Shown: positions 27,407 through 37,912 of the stretch, piece by piece
Numbering within the stretch: position 1 is the stretch's first letter
Layout of the letters: each line of letters opens with the position of its first letter
NCBI RefSeq assembly: GCF_900961225.1
Contig: NZ_CAAHFN010000076.1
Span: 62,001 to 126,000, forward strand
Reading direction: 5' to 3'
Length of the DNA stretch: 64,000 bases
DNA from: Modicisalibacter radicis
Lineage (GTDB): Bacteria > Pseudomonadota > Gammaproteobacteria > Pseudomonadales > Halomonadaceae
Made by a program: the position numbers and the translations under genes
Notes under the pieces: generated by a model
Told to the model about the DNA's origin: nothing
Seen by the model: only the letters and a program-made list of their open reading frames with translations
Database searches by the model: none

Positions 27407-29299
27407 ATGCACCTGCAGCGGCGCTATCTCGTCCCCCTCGTGCTGGCCCCCCTGATCGCTGCCATCCTGGCCGCAACCAGCGGCAGGGCATGGGCCATCG
27501 AGACCCGCGTCGAGGGACTCGAAGGGCCGGTTGCCGATAACGTCGTCAATTTTCTGGCGGGTCTCGAAGCGGCGGATTACGGCAGGGCGCGCCTGGAATC
27601 GGAAATTCAGCGCCGCAGTCGTGAAGCGCTCAAGGCCTACGGCTATTACGAACCCACGATCGATGTGAGCCTGGAAACGAGTGATGACGAGGATGTCGTC
27701 GAGCGCACCGTGGTCACCATCGACCCGGGCCCCCGGGTGACCGTCGAGACCCTGGACGTTCAGCTGGCCGGCGACGCTCGCAACGATCGCCACTTCCGCG
27801 ACGCCATCGACGCCATGCCCCTCGAGGAGGGCGAGCCGCTCCTTCATGCGCCCTACGAAGGACTGCGCAGTCAGCTTTCCACGCTGGCGGCCGAGCGTGG
27901 CTACTTCGACGCCGCCTTTCCTCGCCACCGTATCGAAGTACGGCCCTGGCAACAGAGTGCGCGCATCTACCTGACCCTGGACAGTGGCGAGCGCTATCGC
28001 TTTGGTCGGGTCAGCTATTCCGGCAGCCAGATCGACGTTGCCAAGTTGCGCAACATGTTGCCCTTCGACGAGGGCGATCCCTACCTGGCCGGCCAGCTCG
28101 CCGAATACAACCAGCGCCTTGGCCAGACCAACTGGTTCCGGGGTATCAGCGTCAGGCCAATCATCGAGAGCGGTGCCTCGCTGGCCCAGGCCCAGCGCAG
28201 CTGGTGGCAGGCCGTCGATCGTCGCCCTGGCGACGGCGCGGCGGGGTCGGCCGTCGGGGAAACGTCGCCGTTGCTCGGCGCGGGGGCCCTCGAGGCGGCA
28301 CGCAACGTTGCCATCCCGGGCCCGCCTCTGGTTCCCGTCGAAGTCAGCCTGATCCCCGCCGACCGCCATCAGTTCGAGGTGGGCATCGGCTACGCGACCG
28401 ACGTCGGCGCGCGCACCCAGTTCAGATGGGACCAGCCCTGGCTCAACGAGGACGGCGACAGCCTCAACCATGAGCTGTACCTGTCCGCTCCCGAGCAGCA
28501 GTTCAGCGGTACCTACCGCATGCCGCTGGCCGATCCGCTGCGCGACAGCTACGAACTGCAATACGGCCTCAAGAATCTCGACAACGAAGACACCCAGAGC
28601 CTGGAGGCCTCGGTCGAGCTGGCTCGCGAATGGGTCTTCGACAACGGCTGGACGCAGCGCCTGTTCGTCCGTTCCACGTACGAGGACTTCAGACAGGCCG
28701 ATCAGGAAGAGAATGTGCTGCTCTACTACCCGGGCGTCAGCTGGTCGCGCACCCGCACTCGCAACCCGCGCTTTCCCACCTGGGGTGACAGCCAGCGGCT
28801 GTCGCTGGCCGTTTCGGATACCAGCTGGGGATCGGATGCCGACTTCGTGCGGGGGACGCTGGACTCGCAGTGGATTCGCATGCTCGGGTCGAACTATCGC
28901 TTCATCGGGCGTACCAGCATCGGCGCGATGAGCACCAGCGATTTCGAAAAGATCCCGCCATCGCTGCGTTTCTTTACCGGCGGCGATCGCAGTGTCCGGG
29001 GTTATGGCTACGAGAGTCTCGCTCCGGAGAACGAAGACGGTGAACTGCTGGGCGGCCAGCAGAAATTCGTCGCCAGCATCGAGGCCCAGCGTCGCCTGAC
29101 CGGCGACTGGTGGGGCGCGGCCTTCGTCGATACCGGTAACGCCTTCGACGACTGGTGGCCGCAGGACCTGGCGACCGGCGCCGGCCTGGGGGTTCGCTGG
29201 GTCTCGCCGGTCGGCCCCATAAGGCTGGATATCGCGCACCCCTTCGATAGCGAGGAGGACTCGTGGCGGCTGCACTTCGCCATAGGGCCCGAATTTTGA
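27407..29299 (+). CDS. tamA: Translocation and assembly module TamA (Omp85 family)
   Basis: Outer-membrane component of the TAM complex, about 630 residues. A signal peptide ends near GRAWA-IET, three POTRA-like domains occupy roughly residues 25-260, and a C-terminal 16-strand barrel ends with [11 protein letters not shown]. The Omp85 lid motif appears as GGDRSVRGYGYE. It works with TamB in moving autotransporters and, from recent work, phospholipids. The ribosome site is weak (GAGCG). It overlaps tamB by 37 bases. Confidence 0.92.
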   Translation: MHLQRRYLVPLVLAPLIAAILAATSGRAWAIETRVEGLEGPVADNVVNFLAGLEAADYGRARLESEIQRRSREALKAYGYYEPTIDVSLETSDDEDVVERTVVTIDPGPRVTVETLDVQLAGDARNDRHFRDAIDAMPLEEGEPLLHAPYEGLRSQLSTLAAERGYFDAAFPRHRIEVRPWQQSARIYLTLDSGERYRFGRVSYSGSQIDVAKLRNMLPFDEGDPYLAGQLAEYNQRLGQTNWFRGISVRPIIESGASLAQAQRSWWQAVDRRPGDGAAGSAVGETSPLLGAGALEAARNVAIPGPPLVPVEVSLIPADRHQFEVGIGYATDVGARTQFRWDQPWLNEDGDSLNHELYLSAPEQQFSGTYRMPLADPLRDSYELQYGLKNLDNEDTQSLEASVELAREWVFDNGWTQRLFVRSTYEDFRQADQEENVLLYYPGVSWSRTRTRNPRFPTWGDSQRLSLAVSDTSWGSDADFVRGTLDSQWIRMLGSNYRFIGRTSIGAMSTSDFEKIPPSLRFFTGGDRSVRGYGYESLAPENEDGELLGGQQKFVASIEAQRRLTGDWWGAAFVDTGNAFDDWWPQDLATGAGLGVRWVSPVGPIRLDIAHPFDSEEDSWRLHFAIGPEF

Positions 29300-32200
29300 T
29301 CATTCCCTGTCTGCGCTTGTTGCTCTGGCTACCCCTCTGGTTGCTTGGGCTGGTTTGCCTGTTGGCGGGCCTGGGGCTTTCACCCTGGGGAACCGCCTGG
29401 CTCGCCGAGCAGGGTGAACGGCGCGGTTTTTTCGAGTTCGAACGCGTCAGCGGCTCGCCGCTGGATACCTTCACCCTCGAAGGCTTCGTCATGCAGGCCG
29501 GACCGGCGCAGGTGCGCGTGGGGCACCTGCATCTGGCCTGGGCCGATGACTGCCTGCTCGAGGGCCGTTTATGCCTGAATGCACTCGAACTCGAGGATGT
29601 CGACGTCCGACTCGAGCAGTCCGGGCCGGCAACGACCGAGCAGCAGGCGACCGACGAGTCGGGCGGCCTGCCGACGATCGGCGTGCCGTTTCCGATCGAG
29701 TTGCGCGCGCTGGCGATCACTGACGTCGCCATACGACTCGCCGATGGCACGCGTTTCGAATGGCAGCGCTTCACCAGCGGGGCGCGAATCGCCGGCAGCG
29801 AGCTGACGCTGTTGCCGACCCGCCTGGAAAACGCCCGCCTGGCCTTGCCGGCATCACCGGGCCGGTCCCTGGCCGACACGACCGAGGGCCCGTCGGGCGA
29901 CAGCGGCGTGCTCAGCGCATCGGCGATCGATGCCAGCATCGCCGTCACCGCACCGCGCACCGAATCGACGCCGACCTCCTCGCAACCGGCATCGACGCCG
30001 CTGGAGGCCCGGCCGAAGCGCTCGCTACCCGAGATCGAACTGCCGCTGGCAATACGCGCGCCCAGTATCGTGGTCAGCGACTTTCGCCTCGAAGGGCCTT
30101 CACCGCGCCGCATCGAACGGCTGGCATTCAGCCTCGAGGGCGAGGGCCACGCTCTGCGCCTGCACAGCCTGAATCTGATCTCACCCGATGCCGATGCGCA
30201 ACTCTCGGCCTCGGTCGAGCTGCGCGACGACTACCCATTGACGGCAAGCCTGGAAGCGTTGGTCCACCAGCCGCCACTCGCCGGGCAGCGGCTCGACCTC
30301 GACATTTCCGGTTCGCTGGCCGACCTGACCGCCGACATCGAAGCCAGCGGTCCCGTCAGCGCCTCGCTCAGCGCCCATGCCGACGTCCTCGATCCCACCG
30401 TGCCCTTCGATGCCAGCCTGGACGCCGAGCGGCTGGCCTGGCCGCTCCCGGGACAGCCCGTCGACATCGAGGCCGCGCTGGCAGTCAGCGGCAACGCCGC
30501 CGAGGACGAAAGCGAGCAGGCCGCCGTCTTGCAGCCCCCCGACGGCAGCCCGCCCGACTACCGCGTGGAGGACCTCCAGCTACGCGCCGAGGGCGATCTC
30601 ACCGGCTATCGGATGACGCTGAGGGGCCAAGTCTCGGGTCAGGCGCTGCCCGACAGCGTCGCGGTCGACCTGACGGGTAACGGCGATCTCGAGCACTTCG
30701 CCTGGCTGCCACTGTCGCTTTCCGCCGCCGAGGGCTCGCTGACCAGCCGTGGCGAGGTGCACTGGGCGCCGGACCTGACGGTCGACGCCACCATCGGTCT
30801 CGAGAATTTCGCGCTGGGCGCCGTCACCCAGGCGGTCGACGGAACGCTCAACGGCGATGCCCGGGTGCGCTTCAGCCAGCAGCAACAAGGCTGGCGACTG
30901 GCGGTGCCGGAACTGGCGATCGATGGCACGCTGCAAGGGCGGCCGCTCTCGTTGCAGGCCCGGCTCAGCGGCAATAGCGACATGCGCTGGCAGGTCGACA
31001 CACTAGCGCTGCGCCAGGGACGCAATCGCCTGACCGCGCAGGGCACGATGGCCGACACTCTCGATCTGTCCGGGCGCCTCGACGCCCCGGCGCTGGATTC
31101 GCTGCTGCCCGCACTCGGCGGTTCGGCCAGCGGTCGCTTCAACCTGGGCGGAACGCTCGAGGCGCCGCAGATCACCGCCGAGCTGCGGGGCAGCGACCTG
31201 CGTTACGCCGACAATGGCATCGGCTCGCTGTCCCTGGATGCCGACGTCACCGGCCTCGACGATCCGCAACTCGACGTCGACCTGGGACTCGATGAAGTCA
31301 CGGCGGGCGGGCAGCGCCTCAGCGAACTGAACCTCGGGCTCGACGGGCGACTCTCGCGGCATCGCCTGGATCTGACCCTGCAGGCCGGCGAGGGCATGCC
31401 CTTGTCGCGCGCCTCGCTGCGCATCGAGGGAGGCCTGAATGCCGAGCGGAGTCGTTACCGGGGCCAACTTTCCTCTCTCGAGGTCGACAGCGAACAGGCC
31501 GAGCTGCGGCTGGCCGAAGCGACGCCGTTCGCCGTCGACCTGGCCGCCAGCCGGTTCAGCATGCAGCCGTTCTGCCTGGTGCGTCAGCAGGGCGGGCGGC
31601 TGTGCGCCACGCAGGCATTGCAGGCCTCGCCCGACCAGGGCCGGGTGGTCATGGCCTTGCAGCGGATCCCCATGGATCTGCTGAGCCTTGTACTGCCCGA
31701 GGACTGGCGCGCCGCCGGCCAGAGCGACGGCCGGCTCGAGTTCTCGTGGTCGGCCGGCGCCAGCCGCTGGCAGGCCGATGCCGAGCTGCAAAGCCAGCTC
31801 GATCTGGAGGGTCTCGATGCCTATGGCAAACCCTGGGCCCTGCCGACGACGCAGCTCGAACTGAGCCTCGAGGCCGATCCCGCCCAGGCGAGCCTCGAGG
31901 CCCGGATGAATATCGACGAGGCCGGGGCGATCCACCTCCAGGCGGACGTCGAGGATCCCACCGGCGCGGCCACGCTGGACGGCCGGTTGCGTGTCGACGG
32001 GCTGGGCCTGGCGCCCTACCAGGCGCTGGTGGCCGGGGTCGATACGCTCGCGGGCACGCTCGACGGCGATATCGCCCTGGCGGGCTCCCTGACCAACCCC
32101 GATCTTGACGGTCGGCTGGTCCTAGACGGGCTGAGCGCCCAAGGCGGCGAGGTACCCGTTGAAGTCCGCGATGGCCGCCTGCAGATCGCATTGAGCGGCC

Positions 32201-33333
32201 ATCGGGCCGACATCCAGGGCTTCGTTGCCGCCGAGCGGGGTCGCCTGGAGCTTTCCGGCGATGCGCGCTGGCCCGAGCCCGGCCAGTGGCAGGCCGACCT
32301 GGCGCTCGAGGGCGTCGAGGAGCCGCTGGAACTGACGATGCCCGAGTTCGGGCGCCTGCGGGTGGCACCGGACCTGCAGATTGCCGCTTCACCGGAGCTG
32401 TTGCAGATACGCGGCCGGGTCGGCATCCCCTGGGGGCGCCTCGAGGTCGGCCAGTTGCCGGCCTCGGCGGTGTCGCCGAGCAGCGATGAAGTGATCATCA
32501 CCCGACGCGACGAGCAGCGCGCCCGGCGCGAGGCCGCCGAGGCCGCCGATGAAGCGGGCAAGGGCGCCGACGAAGCGACCGCCCAGGCACTGTCGGAAGC
32601 CGGCATGCGCCTCGACGTGCGCGTCGACCTGAACATCGGTCCCGACGTGCGCATCGCCGCCTATGGCCTCGAGGCCGAGCTGACCGGCGACCTGCAGGTG
32701 CGCCAGGGTAGCGGCCCGGTACAGCTGTTCGGCGATGTCAACCTGATCAATGGCGAATACAGTGCGTTCGGCCAGGATCTGGTGATTCGCAAGGGGCAGG
32801 TGCTGTTCAGCGGCCCGGCCTCGCAGCCACGCCTGCAGTTCGAGGCGATTCGCAATCCGGAGGCCACCGAGGATGACGTTATCGCCGGGCTGCGTGTCAC
32901 CGGGCCGGCGGAGCAGCCCAACCTGGAAGTGTTTTCCGAGCCGGCGATGGCCGAGAGCCGGGCGCTGTCCTACCTGTTGCGCGGTCGCGCGCCGGATGAC
33001 GCCGGCAGCGACGGCGCGCTGACGTCGGCACTGATCGGGCTGTCGCTATCGCGTACCGGCAACGCCGTCGGCCGCCTGGGGCAGGCCTTCGGGGTACAGG
33101 ATCTGACCCTGGATACCGCCGGCAGCGGTGAGGATAGCCAGGTGGTGGTCAGCGGCCAGCTGTTCGAGGATCTCGAGGTCAGCTACGGCGTCGGGGTCTT
33201 CTCGCCGATCGCCGAATTGACACTGCGCTACAAGCTGATGCAGAACCTCTACCTGGAGGCGGTGACCGGGGCGGCCCAGGCGGTGGACCTGATCTACAGT
33301 TTCAGTCTCGGCCGCAGCAGCGCTTCGCCTTGA
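29263..33333 (+). CDS. tamB: Translocation and assembly module TamB (AsmA-like)
   Basis: Very large inner-membrane-anchored periplasmic protein, 1,356 residues, with one N-terminal span (about residues 12-40) and a long beta-rich region made of AsmA-like repeats. The C-terminal DUF490/TamB domain ends with [16 protein letters not shown] and IYSFSLGR. It bridges the periplasm with TamA. The GTG at 29263 follows GAGGAGG (29252-29258); a TTG at 29296 is an alternative that would reduce the overlap with tamA. Its last 32 bases overlap the convergent SEC-C gene. Confidence 0.92.
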   Translation: MAAALRHRARILIIPCLRLLLWLPLWLLGLVCLLAGLGLSPWGTAWLAEQGERRGFFEFERVSGSPLDTFTLEGFVMQAGPAQVRVGHLHLAWADDCLLEGRLCLNALELEDVDVRLEQSGPATTEQQATDESGGLPTIGVPFPIELRALAITDVAIRLADGTRFEWQRFTSGARIAGSELTLLPTRLENARLALPASPGRSLADTTEGPSGDSGVLSASAIDASIAVTAPRTESTPTSSQPASTPLEARPKRSLPEIELPLAIRAPSIVVSDFRLEGPSPRRIERLAFSLEGEGHALRLHSLNLISPDADAQLSASVELRDDYPLTASLEALVHQPPLAGQRLDLDISGSLADLTADIEASGPVSASLSAHADVLDPTVPFDASLDAERLAWPLPGQPVDIEAALAVSGNAAEDESEQAAVLQPPDGSPPDYRVEDLQLRAEGDLTGYRMTLRGQVSGQALPDSVAVDLTGNGDLEHFAWLPLSLSAAEGSLTSRGEVHWAPDLTVDATIGLENFALGAVTQAVDGTLNGDARVRFSQQQQGWRLAVPELAIDGTLQGRPLSLQARLSGNSDMRWQVDTLALRQGRNRLTAQGTMADTLDLSGRLDAPALDSLLPALGGSASGRFNLGGTLEAPQITAELRGSDLRYADNGIGSLSLDADVTGLDDPQLDVDLGLDEVTAGGQRLSELNLGLDGRLSRHRLDLTLQAGEGMPLSRASLRIEGGLNAERSRYRGQLSSLEVDSEQAELRLAEATPFAVDLAASRFSMQPFCLVRQQGGRLCATQALQASPDQGRVVMALQRIPMDLLSLVLPEDWRAAGQSDGRLEFSWSAGASRWQADAELQSQLDLEGLDAYGKPWALPTTQLELSLEADPAQASLEARMNIDEAGAIHLQADVEDPTGAATLDGRLRVDGLGLAPYQALVAGVDTLAGTLDGDIALAGSLTNPDLDGRLVLDGLSAQGGEVPVEVRDGRLQIALSGHRADIQGFVAAERGRLELSGDARWPEPGQWQADLALEGVEEPLELTMPEFGRLRVAPDLQIAASPELLQIRGRVGIPWGRLEVGQLPASAVSPSSDEVIITRRDEQRARREAAEAADEAGKGADEATAQALSEAGMRLDVRVDLNIGPDVRIAAYGLEAELTGDLQVRQGSGPVQLFGDVNLINGEYSAFGQDLVIRKGQVLFSGPASQPRLQFEAIRNPEATEDDVIAGLRVTGPAEQPNLEVFSEPAMAESRALSYLLRGRAPDDAGSDGALTSALIGLSLSRTGNAVGRLGQAFGVQDLTLDTAGSGEDSQVVVSGQLFEDLEVSYGVGVFSPIAELTLRYKLMQNLYLEAVTGAAQAVDLIYSFSLGRSSASP

Positions 33334-33769
33334 ACCCGCTGCCGCATGGGCAGGGGGCGTTGCGGCCCACGCGCAGCCGCTGCCACTCGGCATCGCCATC
33401 CAGGTAGTACCACTGGCCGTCGGCGTGTCGAAAGCGGCTGGTTTCGTCGAGGGCGAGCCAGCCATCCGGCTGCCGGGCAATCGCCCGAAAGCGCACCCAG
33501 CCTTGATCGGCGCCATGCTCGCTGGCTTCGACAATCAGCCGCCGCCAGTGTGGCCCGGGTTCGCCGAGTTCGGCGCGCGATGGCCGGGTTTCCGGGGCCC
33601 AGCTGGCAATCAGGAAGTCGTTGTCGGCGAGGACGAAGGCGCTGAAGCGGGCGCGCATCAATGCCTCGGGCGTCGGCGCCCGGCCCGGGGCGACGTGAAT
33701 CGGCGCGCAGCAGGTCGCATAGGAGAAGCGGCTGCCACACGGACAGGCAGCGGTCGGGGCAATTTCCAT
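33302..33769 (-). CDS. ychJ: YchJ-family SEC-C motif protein
   Basis: A 155-residue UPF0225/YchJ-type protein with a zinc-binding SEC-C motif at each end: [13 protein letters not shown] near the N-terminus and [13 protein letters not shown] at the C-terminus, flanking an NTF2-like middle region. Function is not established. It overlaps the 3' end of tamB by 32 bases on the opposite strand and is divergent from msrA. Confidence 0.88.
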   Translation of the reverse strand: MEIAPTAACPCGSRFSYATCCAPIHVAPGRAPTPEALMRARFSAFVLADNDFLIASWAPETRPSRAELGEPGPHWRRLIVEASEHGADQGWVRFRAIARQPDGWLALDETSRFRHADGQWYYLDGDAEWQRLRVGRNAPCPCGSGFKAKRCCGRD

Positions 33770-33790
33770 CGTTCAAGAGAGCTAGACATC

Positions 33791-34426
33791 ATGTGGAGTA
33801 GAGACAAACAGCGCATGCCCACGCCGGAACAGGCCCTGCCGGGGCGCGACCGGGCGATGGCGATCAGTGGCATTCACGCCGTCACGCAGCGCTCGATGCT
33901 ACCGCCTTTCCCGGCGGGCTACGAGGAGATCGTGCTCGGCCTGGGCTGCTTCTGGGGCGCCGAGCAGCTGTTCTGGGAGTTGCCCGGCGTGCATGTCACG
34001 GCGGTGGGTTATGCCGGCGGCTACACGCCCAACCCCAGTTACGAAGAGACCTGCTCCGGCATGACCGGACATGCCGAGGTCGTCAGGGTGGTCTTCGACC
34101 CGACGGTCATCGGCCTGCCCGAACTGCTGCAGGTATTCTGGGAGGCCCACGACCCGACCCAGGGGCTACGCCAGGGCAACGACATCGGCAGCCAGTACCG
34201 TTCGGCGATCTATACCACCGATCCCGATCAGCAGGCGCTTGCCGAACAGAGCCGGGCGCGTTACCAGCAGGCCCTGGGCAGCGAGAACATGGGGCCGATC
34301 ACCACCGAGATCGCGCCGCTCAAGGCTTTCTACTACGCCGAGGAGTACCACCAGCAGTACCTGGTGAAGAATCCGGGAGGGTATTGCGGCCTCAAGGGCA
34401 CCGGCGTGAGTTGCCCGATCGGCTGA
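33791..34426 (+). CDS. msrA: Peptide-methionine (S)-S-oxide reductase MsrA
   Basis: Repairs oxidised methionine, 211 residues. [11 protein letters not shown] carries the catalytic Cys53; the C-terminal [15 protein letters not shown] supplies the resolving cysteines, as in E. coli MsrA. ATG 33791 has an AAGAGA ribosome site. A longer open frame upstream runs over the ychJ region and is not expected to be coding. Confidence 0.95.
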   Translation: MWSRDKQRMPTPEQALPGRDRAMAISGIHAVTQRSMLPPFPAGYEEIVLGLGCFWGAEQLFWELPGVHVTAVGYAGGYTPNPSYEETCSGMTGHAEVVRVVFDPTVIGLPELLQVFWEAHDPTQGLRQGNDIGSQYRSAIYTTDPDQQALAEQSRARYQQALGSENMGPITTEIAPLKAFYYAEEYHQQYLVKNPGGYCGLKGTGVSCPIG

Positions 34427-34447
34427 CGCAACGTGCACAGAGGCGCG

Positions 34448-35494
34448 TCATGAACGGCTGGCCGCGGCCCTGATGGGTGTCGGGATACTCGTCCAATCCG
34501 CGAGCTGGCGACCCACGCGATCGGCCAGCCAGGGATTCAGTCGGCCATTGCGGGTTTCGATGAAGCCGACATGGCCGCCCTGGCGAGCCACCTCGATGCG
34601 CACGGCATCGCTGGCCATCGGCAGCCGCGAGAAGAGATCGCCCGGCATGAAGGGGTCGTCGTCGGCATGCAGGATCAGCGTCGGCAGTTCGATGTCGCCG
34701 AGCAACCGGCCTGCCGAGGCACGGCGATAGTAATCGCTGGCCGAGGCGAATCCATGCAGCGGGGCAGTCACTTGGTTGTCGTAGGCCCAGAAGCTGTCGA
34801 GGCGCTCGAGCTGATGGGCGGCGAGGTCGATCGGCAACGGACCGCTGGCCATCTTGGCGGCGATCTTGCTGCGCAGCGCCTTGAGCAGATGCCGCTGGTA
34901 GACGCGGGCAAAGCCGCGATTCAGCGCATCGGCGCTGGCGGCCAGGTCGAGCGGCGCACTGACGACGATGGCGCCGGCCAGATCGAGACCGTCGCCGCCC
35001 TGTTCGGCGACCAGCTTGGCCAGCATGTTGCCGCCCAGCGAGACGCCGGCGGCGACCTTGATGGCGCGCGGATAGCGCTGCGCCAGTTGGCCGATCAGCC
35101 AGTAGGCGTCGGCTGTGTCGCCGGAATGATAGGCCCGTGGCAGCCGGTTGGGAGCCTGCCCGCACCCGCGGTAGTGCATGAGCAGCGCTCGCCAGCCGAG
35201 GCGGCTGGCCATGTTCAGCAGCTCGCGGGCGTAGGGCGAATCGAACGACCCCTCGAGGCCGTGGAAGAGAATGAACAACGGCGCATCGTCGGCGAGCGGC
35301 GCCGGACGAACCCAGGCCAGCTCGACGAAGTCGCCGTCGGGCAGGTTGAGGATCTCGATGTCGCGTTCCAGTGCCGGGAGCGGCAGCAGACGCGGCAGCA
35401 GGGTCTGGATATGGCGGTTGCCCAGGCCGCGCGCGGCGGTGAATGTGGCTGGAACGACGGTGCGTGCCATGCGGCCCCCATGATCGCTTGCCAT
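34448..35494 (-). CDS. yheT: YheT-family alpha/beta hydrolase
   Basis: A 348-residue hydrolase of the YheT/AB-hydrolase (UPF0017) family. HGLEGSFDSPYAR is the oxyanion-region motif, GVSLGGNML the nucleophile elbow with the catalytic serine, and DDPFMPGD and GGHVGFI hold the acid and histidine. GGAGG precedes the ATG at 35494. Likely an esterase of unknown substrate. It converges with msrA. Confidence 0.9.
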   Translation of the reverse strand: MASDHGGRMARTVVPATFTAARGLGNRHIQTLLPRLLPLPALERDIEILNLPDGDFVELAWVRPAPLADDAPLFILFHGLEGSFDSPYARELLNMASRLGWRALLMHYRGCGQAPNRLPRAYHSGDTADAYWLIGQLAQRYPRAIKVAAGVSLGGNMLAKLVAEQGGDGLDLAGAIVVSAPLDLAASADALNRGFARVYQRHLLKALRSKIAAKMASGPLPIDLAAHQLERLDSFWAYDNQVTAPLHGFASASDYYRRASAGRLLGDIELPTLILHADDDPFMPGDLFSRLPMASDAVRIEVARQGGHVGFIETRNGRLNPWLADRVGRQLADWTSIPTPIRAAASRS

Positions 35495-35559
35495 GATCGC
35501 TCCTCCAGCATATCCCGCCCATCGCCGCTTACAAGGTGCCGATGGCAGCGGCCCGGGGC

Positions 35560-36867
35560 TTACTTGTCACGAGTCAAGTTGATCGGCCCGGCCTCGCCGA
35601 TGACGATGTTGTCCTCGATGCGGATACCGCCATGGGGCGCCAGCCGCGCGACACCGGCCCAATCGATGTCGCGTCCCGCCGGCTCGGCCTGTAGCGGCTC
35701 GAGCAGCATCGGGATGATATAAAACCCCGGCTCCATGGTGACCACCATGCCGGCTTCCAGGGTGCGTGTCAGACGCAGGGCCGGATCGCGTTCGGGGGCT
35801 GGCAGCGGCTCACCGCGTGAATCGCACCGCCCGGCGACATCGTGTACCTGCAGACCCAGCGAATGACCCAGGCCGTGCGGACAGAATGCCCGGGTAATGC
35901 CACGTTCGACCGCCGCTTCGGACGAACACTCGATCAGCGCCTGCTCGCTCAGCAAGCGACCCAGCTCGAGGTGCATCCGCTCGTGCAGGGCGACGTAATC
36001 CAGCCCCGGTCTCAGCTCGGCGATCAAGCGCTGCTGCAGCCGCTCGACGCCCTCGATCAGGGCCGTGAACTGCGGATCGGCATCATCGCCTGCCCAGGTC
36101 CGGGTGATGTCCGAGGCGTAGCCGGCGACGCGTCGTCCGGCATCGAGAAGCAAGCTGTAACGATGCGGTGCGGCCTCGATGTCGTAATGCTGGTAGTGCA
36201 GCACCCCGGCATGTTCATTGAGCCCGACGATGTTCTGATAGGGCACCTGCGACTCGCGCTGACGGCTGGCCTTGAGGTAGGCGAGCTGGATGTCGAGCTC
36301 CGCGTCGCCGTCGAGGAAGGCCCGGCGGGCCGCCGCGTGGCCGGCCAGCGCCAGTTGATTGGCTTCGCGCAGGCAGGCGATCTCGTAGTCGCTCTTGCGC
36401 ATGCGCAGTTCGTCGAGCGCCCGGCAGAGCGCCGGCGGGTTGAGCACCGCCCCGAGCCGTTCGGCCGTGGCGGCATCGACCTCGCCGACGATCGCCAGGC
36501 GGCCCCTGGGCGGAGCCGGTGGCACGGCGTCGTCGCCGGTCTCGATGGTGAAGCGCCGGGTCCAGGCCGCTTCCGGTAGCGACGGCGCGAGGTGCCAGAA
36601 ATCGGCCGGGGCATGGATGCGCAGCAGGGGGCGCTGGCCGGGACGGATCAGCAGCCAGCTGTGCTCGATGCCGGCCAGCGGTACCCAGTGCAGGAAGTGC
36701 GCGAAGGTCGCGAAGCTGGCCTGCTGGTCGTCGCCGAAGAAGGGCCGCGGCGCGCCACTGTAAAGCAGCACGCCATCGTAGCCATGGGCCTCGAGCAGCC
36801 GGGCGTAGGCGTTTTCCAGGCCCTCCAGATGGGCATCGTGCTGGTCGTCGAGACGCGTTGCGCTCAT
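35560..36867 (-). CDS. pepQ: Xaa-Pro dipeptidase PepQ
   Basis: Metalloprotease of about 435 residues (usual about 440) that cleaves dipeptides with C-terminal proline. The creatinase/pita-bread fold keeps the five metal ligands: Asp in LLLDAG and SDITRTW, His in HGLGHSLGLQVHD, Glu in VVTMEPGF and Glu in GIRIEDN. The ATG at 36867 overlaps the stop of an upstream LysR gene by 4 bases, and AGGAG precedes it. Co-transcription with a regulator and proximity to a peptide transporter suggest peptide use. Confidence 0.9.
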   Translation of the reverse strand: MSATRLDDQHDAHLEGLENAYARLLEAHGYDGVLLYSGAPRPFFGDDQQASFATFAHFLHWVPLAGIEHSWLLIRPGQRPLLRIHAPADFWHLAPSLPEAAWTRRFTIETGDDAVPPAPPRGRLAIVGEVDAATAERLGAVLNPPALCRALDELRMRKSDYEIACLREANQLALAGHAAARRAFLDGDAELDIQLAYLKASRQRESQVPYQNIVGLNEHAGVLHYQHYDIEAAPHRYSLLLDAGRRVAGYASDITRTWAGDDADPQFTALIEGVERLQQRLIAELRPGLDYVALHERMHLELGRLLSEQALIECSSEAAVERGITRAFCPHGLGHSLGLQVHDVAGRCDSRGEPLPAPERDPALRLTRTLEAGMVVTMEPGFYIIPMLLEPLQAEPAGRDIDWAGVARLAPHGGIRIEDNIVIGEAGPINLTRDK

Positions 36868-37775
36868 GAGGGTGTCTCCTGTAGTTGTTGCCATAGCTCG
36901 TCGAGGCCGGGATGGCGGTGCGCTCGGCGCCGATAGAGGCGCACCTCGAGCGGAACGTTCCAGCGTGCGGGCCCGGCGGGTACCAGTTCGCCTGAATCCA
37001 GCGCACGCCGGGCGACCCGCTGGGGCAGCCAGCCGAGCCCGTAGCCTTGGATCACCAGTTCCTTGATGTTGGCGGTCTGCACGTTCTCGTTGAGCGTGCT
37101 CAGATAGCATTGCTGGGTGAGACGCATCAGGTGCGCCTCGATCACCTTCTGGATCAACCCGCGGGGATGATAGGCGATGCACGGCAACGGCTGGCGGCGC
37201 TGGCCGGGCAGGGCAAAGCGCGGTTGCCCGCAGTCGTCGGGCGCGCAGACCGGAATCAGCAGCTCCGTGTCGATGGATAGATATTCGAAACCGCTGGTGT
37301 CGACATCCAGCGATACCGGCTGTCGCGGCCAGTAGCACAGCGCGAGGTCGCATTCGTCGCGATCCAGGGCCCGGAAATAATCACCCAGCAGCCAGCTGGT
37401 GGCGCGCAGGTAGGGTTCGACCCGTTGCTGCAGTCCGTGCTGGTTAAGCCAGTCCGGCAGGATATAGGACAACGCACTCTGGGGGGCGGCGAGGACAATG
37501 CGCCGGGCCTGATCCTCGGCGATCTGGCCGATACGCTCGCGGGTCAGCCGCACGCGCTCGGTGATCTGTTCGCACAGGCGCAGGAATTCCTCGCCGGCCG
37601 GGGTCAGCGTGAGCGGCAGGCTCTGGCGATCGACGAGGGTAGTGCCCATCTCTTCCTCGAGCAGCTTGATGCGCCGCGAAAAGGTCGGCTGAGTGACGTT
37701 CTGGGCCTCGGCAGCCCGCGAGAAATGGCGCGTCCTGGCCAAGGTGATGAAGTCTTCCAACCAGCGAATCTCCAT
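36864..37775 (-). CDS. LysR-family regulator upstream of pepQ
   Basis: A 303-residue LysR regulator with an N-terminal helix-turn-helix (FSRAAEAQNVTQPTFSRRI) and a substrate domain. Its opening EIRWLEDF and late GYGLGWLPQ resemble the regulator at 3176-4093 and the HypT subfamily. ATG 37775 is chosen with AGGT upstream; a longer frame adds eight residues. It overlaps pepQ by 4 bases, so regulator and enzyme are made together. Targets are unknown; the nearby peptide transporter genes are an obvious guess. Confidence 0.85.
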   Translation of the reverse strand: MEIRWLEDFITLARTRHFSRAAEAQNVTQPTFSRRIKLLEEEMGTTLVDRQSLPLTLTPAGEEFLRLCEQITERVRLTRERIGQIAEDQARRIVLAAPQSALSYILPDWLNQHGLQQRVEPYLRATSWLLGDYFRALDRDECDLALCYWPRQPVSLDVDTSGFEYLSIDTELLIPVCAPDDCGQPRFALPGQRRQPLPCIAYHPRGLIQKVIEAHLMRLTQQCYLSTLNENVQTANIKELVIQGYGLGWLPQRVARRALDSGELVPAGPARWNVPLEVRLYRRRAHRHPGLDELWQQLQETPS

Positions 37776-37842
37776 CGGTTTACCTCGTTTTGCTGACACG
37801 CGTGATGAGTCGACAGGGTGAGCAAGGCGGGGCCTGCGCTAA

Positions 37843-37877
37843 CGGCGCCTGCCCAGGGCGAGCCGGAGCAGGCGCCG
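37843..37877. repeat. Inverted repeat between dppF and the LysR gene
   Basis: CGGCGCCTGC (37843-37852) and GCAGGCGCCG (37868-37877) form a perfect 10-bp GC stem with a 15-base loop, about 35 bases beyond the dppF stop. It has no T run. It probably marks the end of the transporter operon before the LysR-pepQ unit, both of which run on the minus strand. Confidence 0.5.
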
Positions 37878-37912
37878 ATTGCCGACTTTTCGTACAACCC
37901 CTAGAGCCCTGC

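Noticed and set aside
33425..33790. Extra 122 codons upstream of msrA in the same frame
   Set aside because: They lie over the ychJ gene on the other strand and add an N-terminus not seen in MsrA.
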